Shown here piece after piece: positions 52,826 through 63,847 of a DNA stretch of 64,000 nucleotides (position 1 is its first letter; the number at the start of each line of letters is the position of its first letter). The DNA comes from Lepus europaeus (taxonomy: Eukaryota > Chordata > Mammalia > Lagomorpha > Leporidae): positions 33,375,858 to 33,439,857 of the forward strand of contig NC_084835.1 of assembly GCF_033115175.1 (NCBI RefSeq), written 5' to 3'. The notes under the pieces were generated by a model. It saw nothing but the letters and a program-made list of their open reading frames with translations. It was not told where the DNA came from and searched no databases. The translations under genes were made by a program, and so were the position numbers.

Positions 52826-53522
52826 CTGTTATAGAAAATGTTGGCATTGGTCTGTGCTGTGGCTCACTTGGCTAATCCTCTGCCTGCAGTGCCGGCACCC
52901 CAGGTTCTGGTCCCGGTTGCTCCTCTTCCAGGCCAGCTCTCTGCTGTGGCCCAGGAGTGCAGTGGAGGATGGCCCAAGTGCTTGGGCTCTGCACTCGCAT
53001 GGGAGACCAGGAGAAGCACCTGGCTCCTGGCTTCGGATCAGCGCGATGCGCCAGCCACAGCAGCCATTGGAGGGTGAACCAATGGCAAAAAGGAAGACCT
53101 TTCTCTCTGTCTCTCTCTCTCACTGTCCACTCTGCCTGTCAAAAAAAAAAAAAAAAAAAAAAAAGAAAGAAAAAGAAAAAAGAAAGAAAGAATATTGGCA
53201 TCAACAAAACACCATAGACTAGTAGCGTATTTCTCAGAATTCTGGAAGCTGAAAACGGCAACACCAAAGTGCTACTGGAGGTGGATTCACTGACACTTCT
53301 TGTTTTGGCTTGCAAGGCAGCTGTCACCTGGCTGTGTTCTCACATGACCCCTTGTCTTCTCCTTATAAAGGCACTGACCCCATCAGGGAATCCCCACATT
53401 CATGACACCATGGAAATCTAATCACTTCCCAAAGATCCCACCCATAATGCTATCGCACATGAGGGTTGGCGCTTCAAGCTTAGAGTTTTAGGGAAGACAC
53501 TCCACTTAGCCCATAATAACAT
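52826..53522 (-). mobile_element. MaLR-type LTR (MLT1/MST-like), minus strand, split by a CSINE
   Basis: Past the CSINE: AAAACACCATAGACTAGTAG, TTTCTCAGAATTCTGGAAGCTG, TGTGTTCTCACATGACCCC, TCTTCTCCTTATAAAGGCACTGACCCC, AATCTAATCACTTCCCAAAGATCCCACCC and ATGAGGGTTGGCGCTTCAAGC. Left of it only TCTGTTATAGAAAATG remains. Reversed MaLR LTR order. Confidence 0.75.
52848..53190 (+). mobile_element. CSINE (group A), plus strand
   Basis: The head GTCTGTGCTGTGGCTCACTTGG, GGTTCTGGTCCCGGTTGCTCC, GGCCCAAGTGCTTGGGC, CTCCTGGCTTCGGATCAGC and CTGCCTGTC are followed by A24 and (AAAG)n. AATGTTGGCAT/AATATTGGCAT at its edges is an eroded TSD inside the MaLR LTR. A 165-codon frame (52725-53222) is a SINE artefact. 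Confidence 0.94.
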
Positions 53523-54396
53523 GCTTTGCTTTGTTACAGCTGTCTCTGTTTGTCTATACATACACACATTCTAGGCATTCTATTTGGACACAATTGTAGA
53601 AAGAACTTAGGACTGTTTGTTGGTATTTTCTTCCAGAAAGGGTTTTACTTTCTCCTGCTAGGAGGCTAATGGATTAGCAATTTTGGATTACCTTAACTCA
53701 ATTTCTAGAACTGGGATTTTCTCAACTGCCCCAGATAGATCTGCAGTTGGGGTGCAGCTGGCGTGAGGGCTGGTTTATAACTGGTTTCATTCTTGCTCCA
53801 AGGATATAACTCTCTCAGAGCTTTGAATTCCCACCCAGGTGTGGAGGTTTAGCAAGGACTCTGGCATTGGAAAAACTGGCTTGATTGCTCTAACTCCATG
53901 CATCTCTCCAAGACTCACAAATGCCCTCGGTGGAAAAGCAACCCAAATGCTGCACTCACTGCCATGGATTGCTGCCTTCCCTCGGCTCCTCATGTAATCT
54001 TTTGTTACCTTGTTACCTCTAAGAGATTTTTTGTACAGAATTTTTAGTCTCTCTAGTTGAATACAGTGGGAGGTTTGAGTAAAATTATTTGGCCTGTTAG
54101 TAATAGAAGTAGAAGTCACATGTTTTCATTTTAGTGGCTGGAAAAATCCTGCCTTACAGATTTTCTTCTTATTTACTAGTTAAACTGATATTTCATGACC
54201 TCAACATGCTAGCAATTGATAATCCTCAAAAGAGTATATGAGCCACAGCGAAAATAATGAATCTGCAATATTGACTTAATGGTTTGCTGTCCATTACTGG
54301 GTGTTATCCTTCCTGTAACCCTAGGATCTAAGCGAAATACTGTCTCCATCCTTGTAAGTCAGAGGAAGTAAAGGGAGAAACAAAAGCCTGCTTGAT
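53523..54396. other. Unique sequence, no gene seen
   Basis: No recognised repeat. The 110-codon minus-strand frame at 53787-54119 has no domain and no exon boundaries. Confidence 0.5.
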
Positions 54397-54412
54397 GGGG
54401 AGGGAGGGGAGG

Positions 54413-54714
54413 GGGGTGGCGCTGTGGCACAGTAGGTTAATCCTCCACCTGCGGTGCTGGCAACACATATGGGCACCAGTTCTAATCCCAGCTGCCCCTC
54501 TTCCGATCCAGCTCTCTGCTATGGGCTGGGAAAGCAGTAGAAGATGGCCCAAGTGCTTGGGCCCCTGCACCGTATGGGAGACCGGAAGAAGCTCCTGGCT
54601 TCGGATAGGCACAGCTCCAGCTGTTGTGGCCATCTGGGGATGGCCTTTCTCTGTCTCTCCCTCTCAGTGTCCGTAACTCTACCTCTCAAATAAATAAATA
54701 AAATCTTTAAAAAA
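54413..54714 (+). mobile_element. CSINE (group B), plus strand; left arm of an inverted pair
   Basis: GGTGGCGCTGTGGCACAGTAGG, CACATATGGGCACCAGTTCTAATCCCAGC, GCCCAAGTGCTTGGGCCCC and the tail CTCTCAAATAAATAAATAAAATC. A G-rich TSD-like sequence (GGGAGGGAGGGGAGGG left, GGAAGGGAGGGAGGGA right) flanks it. About 35 bases in the central part (CTGGGGATGGCC) are deleted relative to other copies. Confidence 0.92.
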
Positions 54715-54730
54715 GGAAGGGAGGGAGGGA

Positions 54731-55023
54731 TACAGATAAAGGTAGAGCCAGAGAAAGAGAGAGATGTCTTCCATCCGATGGTTCACTCCCCAAGTGGCCG
54801 CAATGGCCAGAGCTGAGCTGATCTGAAGCCAGGAGCCAGGTGCTTCTTCCCAGTCTCTCATGTGGGTGCAGGGGCCCAGGGACTTGGGCCATCCTCTACT
54901 GCTTTCCAAGCCGATAGTAGACAGCTGGATTAGAAGTAGAGCAGCCAGGAATCGAACTGGCGCCCATAGGGGATGCCAGTGTTGTAGGTCAGGGCTTTAA
55001 CCTGTTGAGCCACAGCGCTGGTT
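54731..55023 (-). mobile_element. CSINE (group B), minus strand; right arm of an inverted pair
   Basis: GAGAGAGATGTCTTCCATCCGATGGTTCACTCCCCAAGTGGCC, GATCTGAAGCCAGGAGCCAGG, GGGCCATCCTCTACTGC, ATCGAACTGGCGCCCATAGGGG and the head GTTGAGCCACAGCGCTGG. It begins about 16 bases after the plus-strand copy and its own A-tail is missing. Confidence 0.92.
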
Positions 55024-56831
55024 ACACTGAGAATATTTTGGAAATGGGTCCATGACTTCTCACCTTTCTACTCTAAGCACCTAGCCTCATCTCTGCATAT
55101 AATAAGTGTTTAATCATTATTTGAATTGAGTTTGGCTAGATTGGGTTGCAATGTTTTTAAGGGACACTTCTACATACATTTTTGCATGTGGGTTTAAATA
55201 TAGGCTTACAACCCTTCACACATCTCTCTCTTCTCTTTCCTAAAGGAAAAAGACAATCATTTAGTTTCTGTTCTTTAGAATGTAAAGCTTAGCCAGCCAG
55301 TGGATATAAACTGATGGTCCTTTTTTTCAGGACATTAAATTATTTAAAGACATTGGAGACATTGAAAGTAAAAACCAAAATGGCAGACAATTCAGATATC
55401 ATTCTTAGAAAACCTCAGAGTATTTCATACTTTCATTTGGTGGTGGATATGCCTGGTGCTTAGGCCAAGAGAGTGAAAATATAAATTTTTTTCTCTTTTG
55501 CCAGGGAGATGGTCTAGAATATAATTTTTCTAATGTTATACTGTTCATGGTATCAGCACTTTGCATTTTCAAATCATATTCTAGTGACATCTATGCAAAG
55601 CATAAGACAAGTACCTGCTGCAGAGAGATCACCTTTTTCTGGTGGTTCTAGGGGCTCCACTAAGGGAAGTGAGGCTTAGCCCCACGAGAGCAATGCTCAA
55701 CCAAAACAACCAGTTTAGTTTACTGGGACCTGGGGGGAATAGAAGAGGGCGACAGGCATTCATTCCTTGAAGGAGTTGGCTACAAGAATATGGAGGTTCA
55801 GCCCCTGGTGGCTTCTCCAGCACTGTCTTTCTCTTCCTTTGTGTGGCTCCTGCCCTCTTCAGGGAGCATGATCTGCCTCAATTAGCCTTGAAAGAAATGA
55901 GGAGAAGATAAAGATATTGGGCAAAGGACAGAGGGAACATCACAGATAGTTGGACAGGGAGCTAATTTTAATTCCATCCCTGGACAGGTGGAGACACTTT
56001 GATTTTCAAGATGTGTTCTCCTCAGCCCTAATCTTGTTTCTCCCTAATGTGTTCACCTTAATTACTTAAACAAGTAAGAGAGTCCCTGCCCACTACCCAG
56101 GATGGGTTGGAGGTAGCAGAACACACAGAACCATCTGTCAAAGCATCAGAGAGGGATGAAAATTAGAAGAAGGCAATCAAGAGCTGCTTTTGCTAAGTGT
56201 ATCTTGCACTGATAATTGAGGTTGAACACCTGCACACTAAGTTGATTGAAGCCTCAGCATGCCAAAGCCATGGAGGGCTTACCATGTAAGGACTGGCTGA
56301 GGGCCAAGTGAACTGCATAAATTTTACTTATTAAAAGTGATGGGGACGCAAGCTTGTTAATGCAAATTTTCACAGCCTTGCCTATCAACCTCCCATGCTC
56401 TCTTCTGGCAGTGCCCATGCAAAACATTAACCTGGAGGGGGAGGACTACATGGGGCACAGAGAAGCAAAGCCTTGAGAGTTGAACAGATACAGCTGAGGA
56501 AGGCTTTTGCTGTAGCAGATCTGCAGATTCTCATGCAGTCATCTATTTTGGGAGGTAAGATAAAGAAGGGATGAAAATTCCTGCTTTGATTGCATTTCAG
56601 TACCATTTGGCAAAGCGGAAGTGAACACTGAAACTCTTTAGAATCCAAATACCAAAAGTACCACTTTTCTGCAAAGGGCTCTGTGTTGATGGGCCATGTA
56701 TTCCCAAGTTTAACTCCCAAGGGTTAAAATTAGCTTGGAGAGGTAGGGGGACAGGTAGCTCTAGCCTAACTCTGTGACAGCCATATCTCCTGTCTGAGTA
56801 TTTGCTTTGAATACTCACCTAAGGATCCTGA
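55024..56831. other. Mostly unique; L2-like 3' end at about 55065-55135
   Basis: 55065-55135 has AAGCACCTAGCCTCATCTCTGCATATAATAAGTGTTTAATC, an L2-like 3' end (plus). The remaining 1.7 kb has no named repeat. 56160-56330 is compact and repeat-free (TTGCACTGATAATTGAGG, CTAAGTTGATTGAAGCC). No exon is supported. Confidence 0.45.
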
Positions 56832-57045
56832 TCCTAGCTTGCTGCTAATGTGGAAGTTGGTGAGCAGTGGTGATGTCTCAACTAGTTGTGTTCCTGCTAC
56901 TCATGTGGGAGACCTGGTTTGAATTCCATGCTTCTGGCTTTGGCTTCAGCCTTGGCCCAGTTCTGACTGCTGTGAGCATTTGAGGAATGACCCAGAAATG
57001 GGCTCATCTGCCTCTATGACTCTCACATAAGTTTTTTTGAAAAAT
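56832..57045 (+). mobile_element. CSINE (group C, old), plus strand, partial
   Basis: TGTTCCTGCTACTCATGTGGGAGACCTGGTTTGAATTCCATGC, GGCTTCAGCCTTGGCCCAG, GCTGTGAGCATTTGAGGAATGACCC and CATCTGCCTCTATGACTCTCAC are the 3' two-thirds of the oldest CSINE type. Confidence 0.78.
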
Positions 57046-59550
57046 TAGAAATTACTAGTGTCCTATAATTAATTTATTTTTATTACCAATATAACTGAAT
57101 CTAAATAGAAGGGCTCTGTATTATACTCTAGCCATCACTGTGTGTAAATTTTTTGCCTAAACTATTACATGCATATTAGAGAAAGATGGATTTGGATAAA
57201 ACATTTAAATCTAACAAAATGAAAAGCACATTTTGGGACTCGTGGTAGGTTGTTTGATAGTATAGCTATAAAAAGTAATTTAAAAAATATAGCTGGATGG
57301 TCATCCTTCTGATTGTGGTAACAAATAATTTAATGGGACATTGGAGTTGATTTCTGAAGTATCTATACTCCTATGATTTATCATGTCCAGTTTAGGCCAT
57401 GGGGACCTGGTTTAAATTGACCTAATCCAGATCACAGTTTTTAATTCCTTGCTCTAGAAATCAAGTTCTAGAACTGTAATTCAATCCGAATAGGGGTAGA
57501 GGCTGCACAATCCAATAGAAGCAAGGAGTGGAGAGGCAGGGAGGAAGTTTCTTGGTTCTTTTAAGACACTAGGTCCTTCCTTTTTCTGGCATAGAGCTTC
57601 TTTAGCTTTAAACTAGGCATCTATTGTATATTTTAATGCTTAAGAAAATCTATTATCACATCAATGCAGGGACAGTGGAAAGGGTCCTGGCCAGCACCTT
57701 TATTGGCATGGATTAGACCCCTAGTGGGGATTATCCAATGGATTTAGGATTCAATCAGTCAAGAGCTAAAATCAAAAAACACCCATCTCCCTGGAGAACT
57801 TCTACTCTCCTGGCCCATTCTCATCAGAGGCTACTCATGCTAAGGAAAGATATTCTCCGAGAAGGATAGACTTTTTACAGACAAGAGGATAGATTTCAAA
57901 AAGGTATAATTTAGAGACCAGACCTCATGCTAAATAGGCCACCTTGTCCTTTCCCGTACAATGACTCAAATTATGGAGTTTTGTTTTTTTTTTTTAAAAA
58001 CAATTCCAGCATCATAATTTTGCCTGGACAGTACATCTGTAACTGCTACTTGTGCTGTTTTGGGCTGACCCAGTTGCTTCGAAATTGCATGGCTGTGTTA
58101 CAAGTACGTTAGTGGCAACCAGGTATCTATAAAATACCAACATGCACAGAGAGCATTTGATGAATTACAGACGAACTGTGCTAACACAACAGGGTGTGGA
58201 AACCTACCCCATTATGCCTCTTCCATCAGACTTAGGGGAGATGTTTGCATATTTCACACACAACACACCCCACGTCCATCCAGCAAGGGGTAGGGTCAGG
58301 GAGATGACAAATCTTCCCCCTCTTGTACATACTTGTTGCTTTACAATTTAGTAGGAAACCTAACACTAGTGTGTAGAGGCATCAAACCCACATATTGAAT
58401 ATCAGCATAAAGAAATACTATGCTCCAAGAAGGAGGAGGCAAGGTTAGATAAGAAATGCAGATTCAATGCCATCTAATATGATTTATATCACCATCTAAA
58501 AGAGCCATCACAGATCCCCTATCCCGGAATTCAGCCTGGTGTGCAGGAAGCCAATGCATAAATTCACCTGTGTAGAGAATGCATGCTGAATTCCTGGAAC
58601 CAGAGGATGCCAACCTCATCAGGGATCTGTCAGGTGCAGAGTGAGACAACTGCTGTTTCATTTGGAAACCCTTGCACTGTTGACCTCCCTGTGCGTGGTG
58701 AAGGCAAGGTCTGCTTTTCACTGTGGCTCAAAAAACTGTGATTGAAAGGCATCTCCTTCCAGAAAAAGGATATGCAGAGTAACTAATAAAATACCAAAAG
58801 ATGAAAAAAATTCTTCACATAACTTAGCTAACCCTGGTGACATGATGGTACCATGAGACAGCTTAAAGAGTTGGAATAGTTACTTTTGGAGGCCTGATGG
58901 TGCTCTTGTCATGCTGAGGATTAGCCTGGGGTTTGACATAAAGAAGAGATGGAACAGGGGTATCTGCCCTATGGAGGAGTTGCCAGGCAGGCTACAATAC
59001 GCCTTCACCAGAGAGCTGCTTTTGCCTATTACAGTCCCTGTTCCTTTATAGGCTGTTAAGGGCAAGGATTCCTGCCTAGTGTCCGCCAGCCTGATGAAAA
59101 AATGGAGAATGGGTTCAGTGGCTGGAGCAGGTCTGGAGTGCACTTGCTCTGAGTTTGAACTCTGAGTTCCACTGCTATTTCTCCAAAGACAATGGCAAAC
59201 CCTAAAAATAGAAATGTGGGTTACAGTGTAACTGCTCAGAGACTTTACTAGGGTCAGGTGGTAGAGAAAAGAGAAGGAAGCCTAGGCAGGAATCAGCAGG
59301 GACTGAAAAATCTTCTAAGCAGAGAAAAGTTAGGGGCCATGTTGGCTGCTGCTACCTGGCCACAATGTGCGGAGCAGTGTGGGAATACGGAGGTGTGTAT
59401 TAAAACCTAGCAGGGGATGAGAAGGGAAGTCCTCACAGCAGGGAAGGTAAAAAGGTTAAAAGGGATTTTTTACGGTACCAAGGGAGCTGGGACAGGCAGA
59501 GGGAACTGGTTAGAGGAGTGTGCTCCGTTCCAAGCCATGCAGCAAAGACA
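57046..59550. other. Unique sequence, no gene seen
   Basis: 2.5 kb without a repeat I can name; a T-run lies at 57984-57996. Frames of 85-87 codons at 58464-59143 (minus) have no support. Confidence 0.5.
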
Positions 59551-59554
59551 AGGA

Positions 59555-59705
59555 GAGTGACCCTGGGGTTGGACTGTGTGGGTTCAATCTGGGCCTCATC
59601 ACTTACTAACCGTTTACCTTGGAATCACAGTTACCATCACGGAAGCTCTATTTCCTCATCAGCCACAAGACCTGATAATAAATAGAACGGACAGTCTCGT
59701 AAATT
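59555..59705 (+). repeat. MIR SINE fragment
   Basis: GGTTGGACTGTGTGGGTTCAATCTGGGCCTCATCACTTACTAACCGTTTACC, TATTTCCTCATCAGC and ATAATAAATAGAACGG follow the MIR head, core and 3' order. Confidence 0.75.
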
Positions 59706-60065
59706 CTCCGTGAGCGCTGGCGACTGTTACCAATTCCCAGGCTGAGCCCAGTCTGCCTCCGTGCTTGTTGGCGTTGTGCAGGCTTGCAGAGGGCGCGCTG
59801 TCCAAGTCTTTAAGCTGGATTGGCCTAAGCCTCACGTCCTGCTGAGGGGCTAATCAGGAAAGCTGGAGAGGCCAAGGTGATCTCAATCTCTGCTAAACAG
59901 CGGGGCATTTCTAAAGTCTCAGTATGTACAAATATTGCATGACCCCCTATTTATTAACACATTCCAGAGGTACTATGACCCACTTCACATTGTATAAAAA
60001 TGTAGTGTGGGCAAGTACATTTTGAAAAGGGAAAAAGTGGGTGTCAAACTTGCAGGACAAAAATC

Positions 60066-60108
60066 CTAATAATAATAATAATAGTTTGTTTCCTTTCCTT
60101 TCCTTTAT
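60066..60108. repeat. (AAT)n and (TTTCC)n microsatellites
   Basis: TAATAATAATAATAATAG (60066-60084) is followed by TTTCCTTTCCTTTCCTTTAT (60089-60107). Confidence 0.85.
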
Positions 60109-61530
60109 GTATATTTAGTTCCATTATACTTCAGATAATGGGACAGGTCTTGGCAAAATCTTGGGATCCTGAATTAAAGTCCCTCCCACCTCAAATCCTA
60201 GTAGCGTGCTACAATGTTATCCCTCCTCGTGTCACTGCCTACATGTACCTGCTCAGAAAACTGATGCTCATTTGTAAGTAAAGCCCTTAAAGAAAGATAC
60301 AAATGCCAGTTCATTTTAAAAATTACAGGCAGTGTGGCAATAGTTTGTATTACAAGTCAGGGTAAATATCTTTCTGGCAAGACTAACAAGAGAAGCAGAT
60401 TTACCTGGGAGACAGGAGATGTCAGGCCTCAAGACAAGAAAAAAGCACCAACTGCAAATGCACAGCATGTAGGAATCTCGAGTTGTAAGTTTAGATCTTC
60501 TTAAAGAAGATTTCTTAGAAAATATAGTTCTAAGATAGATTTTCACAACACAGGAAGCCTCAGGAAAAGCCTAGAGCTTTCTCACCTCTGCAACAAAGTA
60601 CCCATTGCAGAGGAAACCCAGAAAAAAAATAATTTAGTCTGGGAAGTCAAGTCTGAAGAATTGTGACCCTATTTGAATAGGCTACTCCAAAATGACACAC
60701 TGGTGTTCAGAAGAGGTTTGCAGTCATGCCCATGGGCGTATGTTCTTAGGTAAAATAGCCTTACTCTTAAAAAAATACAGAGAGAAAGTGAACAGTGGCC
60801 AAGATTAAAAATAAAATATGAAAGAGAACTTCTGCTGCACCACGCTAGATCCCTTCAGGCAACCGAGTGCAGAGCTGACACACATTTGATATGGGAGAAT
60901 GGAAACAGCCTTCCAGAGGGCAAGGGCCCGAGACAACAGCATACTGGAACAACAGGAATGCTGCAGCTATAAATATAATACTTTAAAACTGGGGTTGCTG
61001 AGAGAAAGAAGAAATGTACACAGATTCTGAACTAATAAAGGTTTACCTTTCCAAGTGGCAACAGAGTAGAAGCAATGTGTCCTACAGCTAAAAATCATGA
61101 CTCAGTGGTTGATGAAATTTTGTTACTAATTTTGCCTGAAATTTACATTGGATCTATTCAGCAACCTAATATATAAACACATTTATACACAGGCCAGATG
61201 AAGAACTATGGAATTCTAATGTTGGATTATCTCATTCTATAGAGGAAAAAGAATCTATTTACAGGAGAGGATCTTTATCTGGGGTCCATATTCCCTAAGG
61301 AAGGTTGTTCACAGAGTTTTCATATAAAATACAGGGTGCCAGTGAAATGTGCATTTAGGATAGGCAGTAACTGTCTTCAGTCTGGTTGTGTCCCAGTATT
61401 GTATAGCAACCCATGTCACAAGATCTGTGAGACCCTTGGCATTATACAAAATTTTTGTAGGTAGATGCATTTTTGAGATGGGAATTGGCAGTATGAGGGG
61501 ACTTCTCAACGATCATAGAAAAATGGAATA
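60109..61530. other. Unique sequence, no gene seen
   Basis: 1.4 kb without a named repeat or supported exon. Confidence 0.5.
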
Positions 61531-61532
61531 AT

Positions 61533-61637
61533 TATGAGGGTAGATTTATTATGGTGCAAAAAAGATGCTGAAATCCACATAAGGATTTTTCCTAAAAGTG
61601 CATCTTCCACAAACTGTCTTTGAGGACCCTTCATAGC
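61533..61637 (-). mobile_element. Mariner-like MITE, copy 6, minus orientation
   Basis: GGGTAGATTTATTATGGTGCAAAAAAGATGC, GAAATCCACATAAGGATTTTTCC and GTGCATCTTCCACAAACTGTCTTTGAGGACCC match the reverse strand of the family at 25549-25682. The left terminus is missing. Confidence 0.6.
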
Positions 61638-61943
61638 TATCTGTCTACCACAGTTTTAAACCCACAGTCTCCAACAGTGCAACATTATTAATGCACAAAG
61701 ATAAGGCTGTCACGTCCTGGCCTTTCCCTGTGGCCTGAACTTCCCAGCAGGCAACACTCCAGGGAAACCCAGAAGGTCATTTACCAGATAGCAGCTCTGC
61801 AGAAGAGTCCCAGGCTGCACAGAGAAATAGGCCTGGGGGCTTCTAAAACAGGAGGGAAGCAGAGCAAGCTGCTTCACAGACCTTGCAGATGAACAACAAT
61901 CTGAGACCTGAGCCTGAGAGCAGTGTCTCACCTGCAGATTTTG
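61638..61943. other. Unique sequence, no gene seen
   Basis: No recognised repeat. The 99-codon minus-strand frame (61710-62009) ends in the GGTT tract. Confidence 0.5.
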
Positions 61944-62238
61944 GGTTGGTTGGTTGGTTGGTTGGTTTTTGAGAGGCGAGAGAGAGAGAGATCGATTGAT
62001 CCTATCCATTGGTTTACTCCTTTACATGCCCACCATGGCCTGGTCAGAGTCAGCTAAAGCTGGGAGCTAGGAATTCAATATTGGTTGCCCACATGGGTAT
62101 CAAGAACCCAACCACCCAAGTCATAACCACTGCTTCCCAGGGCTCACAGTAGTAAGCTTGGGTCATGAGTTAGGAGCTAAAAAGACACACTCCAATACGA
62201 GACATGGGCATCCCAAATGCCTGCTCAATCCCTGCTCC
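61944..62238 (-). mobile_element. (GGTT)n tract and CSINE (group C, old), minus strand
   Basis: A (GGTT)6 tract (61944-61967) leads directly into GAGAGGCGAGAGAGAGAGAG, ATTGGTTTACTCC, TAAAGCTGGGAGCTAGGAATTC, GAACCCAACCACCCAAGTCATAACC and a degraded head. The tetranucleotide tract probably grew from the SINE A-tail. Confidence 0.78.
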
Positions 62239-62450
62239 AAAAGGATGTTGACCTTTCAGCCATCAGGTTTGCATTATCTTCTTGATAGAGACAGAAGAGC
62301 AATGAAGGAAGCCTGGGGTATGTAGGGTGAGCTGGCCTGGAAGCAAGTTCAGAAACAGAGAGAGTCTGTGGAGACAGGGAGACAAGGGGTTGGGAGTTAA
62401 GTCTTTAAGAGCCAGGACTTCCTCCACTCTGGCTTTTATGTCTTTTGCAG

Positions 62451-62518
62451 CCACTGCCCAGGGATGTGGGTGAAGCTGCTTTTCTGCACCCCATTCCTGA
62501 GACCACAGGAAGGTCTCG
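62451..62518 (+). CDS. Candidate internal exon, plus strand (hypothetical)
   Basis: A pyrimidine-rich tract and acceptor (CTTTTATGTCTTTTGCAG, 62433-62450) precede 68 bases ending at a donor-like GTCTCG|GTGAGG (62519). Two of three frames are open across it, one beginning PLPRDVGEAAF and another HCPGMWVKLL; the third has TGA after GGG. No protein family is recognised. A lone exon of this size could arise by chance. A competing exon model lies on the other strand 30 bases away, and both may be false. Confidence 0.2.
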
Positions 62519-62548
62519 GTGAGGATGAAGGAAGGGCACGGTCTTTAC

Positions 62549-62655
62549 CTGTGTCACTGAAAGTAGGCACGCAGCACTGCCGCTTCGGCCGCCATTTCCT
62601 CCTCTGATCTCCAGGAGGCCTGAGAGTCCTCCTCCTCCTTGTCATGCTTCTGGAG
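62549..62655 (-). CDS. Candidate internal exon, minus strand (hypothetical)
   Basis: On the minus strand a strong tract and acceptor (TTCCATTTTTTTTCCCCAAAG) precede 107 bases that end CACAG|GTAAAG, a near-consensus donor. Frame 1 begins [10 protein letters not shown], is charged and Ala-rich, and ends VLRAYFQ then TGA eight bases before the donor. Frame 2 ([10 protein letters not shown]...) is open throughout; frame 3 stops early. The segment is GC-richer than its flanks, with ATGGCGGCCGAAGCGG. It could be a terminal or alternative coding exon, a non-coding RNA exon, or chance. No family recognised. Confidence 0.27.
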
Positions 62656-63110
62656 CTTTGGGGAAAAAAAATGGAAAAAGCTCATTAATGGGTCCTTAGG
62701 AATCTTCTTGAACAAATGTTAGGGGTGGAGGGCTGGATAGAGAGAATCTGTGAATTAGAGGCTGATAGGAGTAGATCCAGCTCTTAATTGTATCCATTGC
62801 CAAAATTTGAAAATGAGGAGAGTTTTACATAAGAATCCATGTTTCCTGTTTCTTCAATAGGTAGCTAGGTTAGGTCACTGTCACCTTCTATTGCCTTGTC
62901 ATTGGCTGCTGACAGTAGGGGAATGGGAGGGGAGAACATTCTTCCATTCACCAGAATCTCTACCACTCTCCAATCTTCTTATGTGTGGCAGGCACCATTC
63001 ATTTATTTCAGACTCTGATGGCCCTGAGTGTGCCACAAACCCATAAACAGCCCCTCTAAGACTGCCTGTGGTTTACCTACCACGGCTTGACTACTCCCTA
63101 TCAAAAATTC
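62656..63110. other. Unique sequence, no gene seen
   Basis: No named repeat. If the minus-strand exon is real, this is its upstream intron. Confidence 0.45.
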
Positions 63111-63113
63111 TCC

Positions 63114-63365
63114 AGACCAGAAGTGTTTATATTTTGGAATACTTGCAAGTATATTATGAGGTAACTTGGAAAGAGGACACGAGTCCAGTCATAAATCTGT
63201 TTCATATGTACCTTATATTCTTAGCCTCAAGGAATGTTGTGTAATACTTTCTGTGCACCTGAGTTTTGGCTGTGACCTATCATGTGATGTCAGTTGGAGC
63301 TCCAAGTTTCACATTTTGGAGCATTTCAGATTCCAGATTTTTAGCTTAAGGATGTGCCACCTGTA
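63114..63365 (+). mobile_element. Tigger/MER2-like DNA transposon fragment
   Basis: GACCAGAAGTGTTTATATTTTGGAATACTTGCAAG, ATTATGAGGTAACTTGG, TCATATGTACCTTATATTCTTAGCCTCAAGG, CACATTTTGGAGCATTTCAGATTCCAG and AAGGATGTGCCACCTGTA follow the MER2/Tigger consensus to its end. Non-autonomous; its 69-codon frame is not a transposase. Confidence 0.78.
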
Positions 63366-63513
63366 CTTTCTTTAATTTAGCTTCTCTTATACCACCTCTG
63401 AACAATTTTGTTCAATGAACCTAGCCCAAGCAAATTTATGATAATACAAGCACCATGAATTGAGGAAGAAATTAGTATCTCCATCAAAAGAGGCTCCAGG
63501 CAGCCAACAATCA

Positions 63514-63847
63514 AAAATTAACAATGGAAGCCAGCTTTGTGGTATAGTGGGTGAAGCTGTCACCTATGACCCCGACATCCCATAATGGCACCAGTTCTTA
63601 TCCCACTACTCCATTTCTAATCCAGCTCCCTGCTAATGGCCCAGGTAAAAGCAGTAGAAGATGGCCCACGTGTTTGGGCCTCTGAAGCCAAATAGGAGAC
63701 CCAAGTGAAACTCCTGACTCAGCACTGGCTGTTGTGGCCATCTAGGGAGTGAACCAGCAGACGGAATATCTGTCTCTCCCCTTCTCTCTCTCTAACTCTG
63801 ACTTCCAAAATAAATAGATCTTTACACAAAATTAAAATTACCAATGG
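63514..63847 (+). mobile_element. CSINE (group B) with 14-base TSD
   Basis: The body (63528-63833) carries AAGCCAGCTTTGTGGTATAGTGGG, CGACATCCCATAATGGCACC, AGATGGCCCACGTGTTTGGGCC and the tail CTTCCAAAATAAATAGATC. AAAATTA(A/C)CAATGG flanks it at 63514-63527 and 63834-63847. Moderately diverged. Confidence 0.92.

Noticed and set aside
52725-53222. 165-codon plus-strand frame
   Set aside because: Most of it is a CSINE and its A-tail (a lysine run), so it is a repeat shadow.
59690-59870. Locally GC-richer patch with several CpGs, considered as a CpG island
   Set aside because: It is far too short and CpG-poor to meet island criteria.
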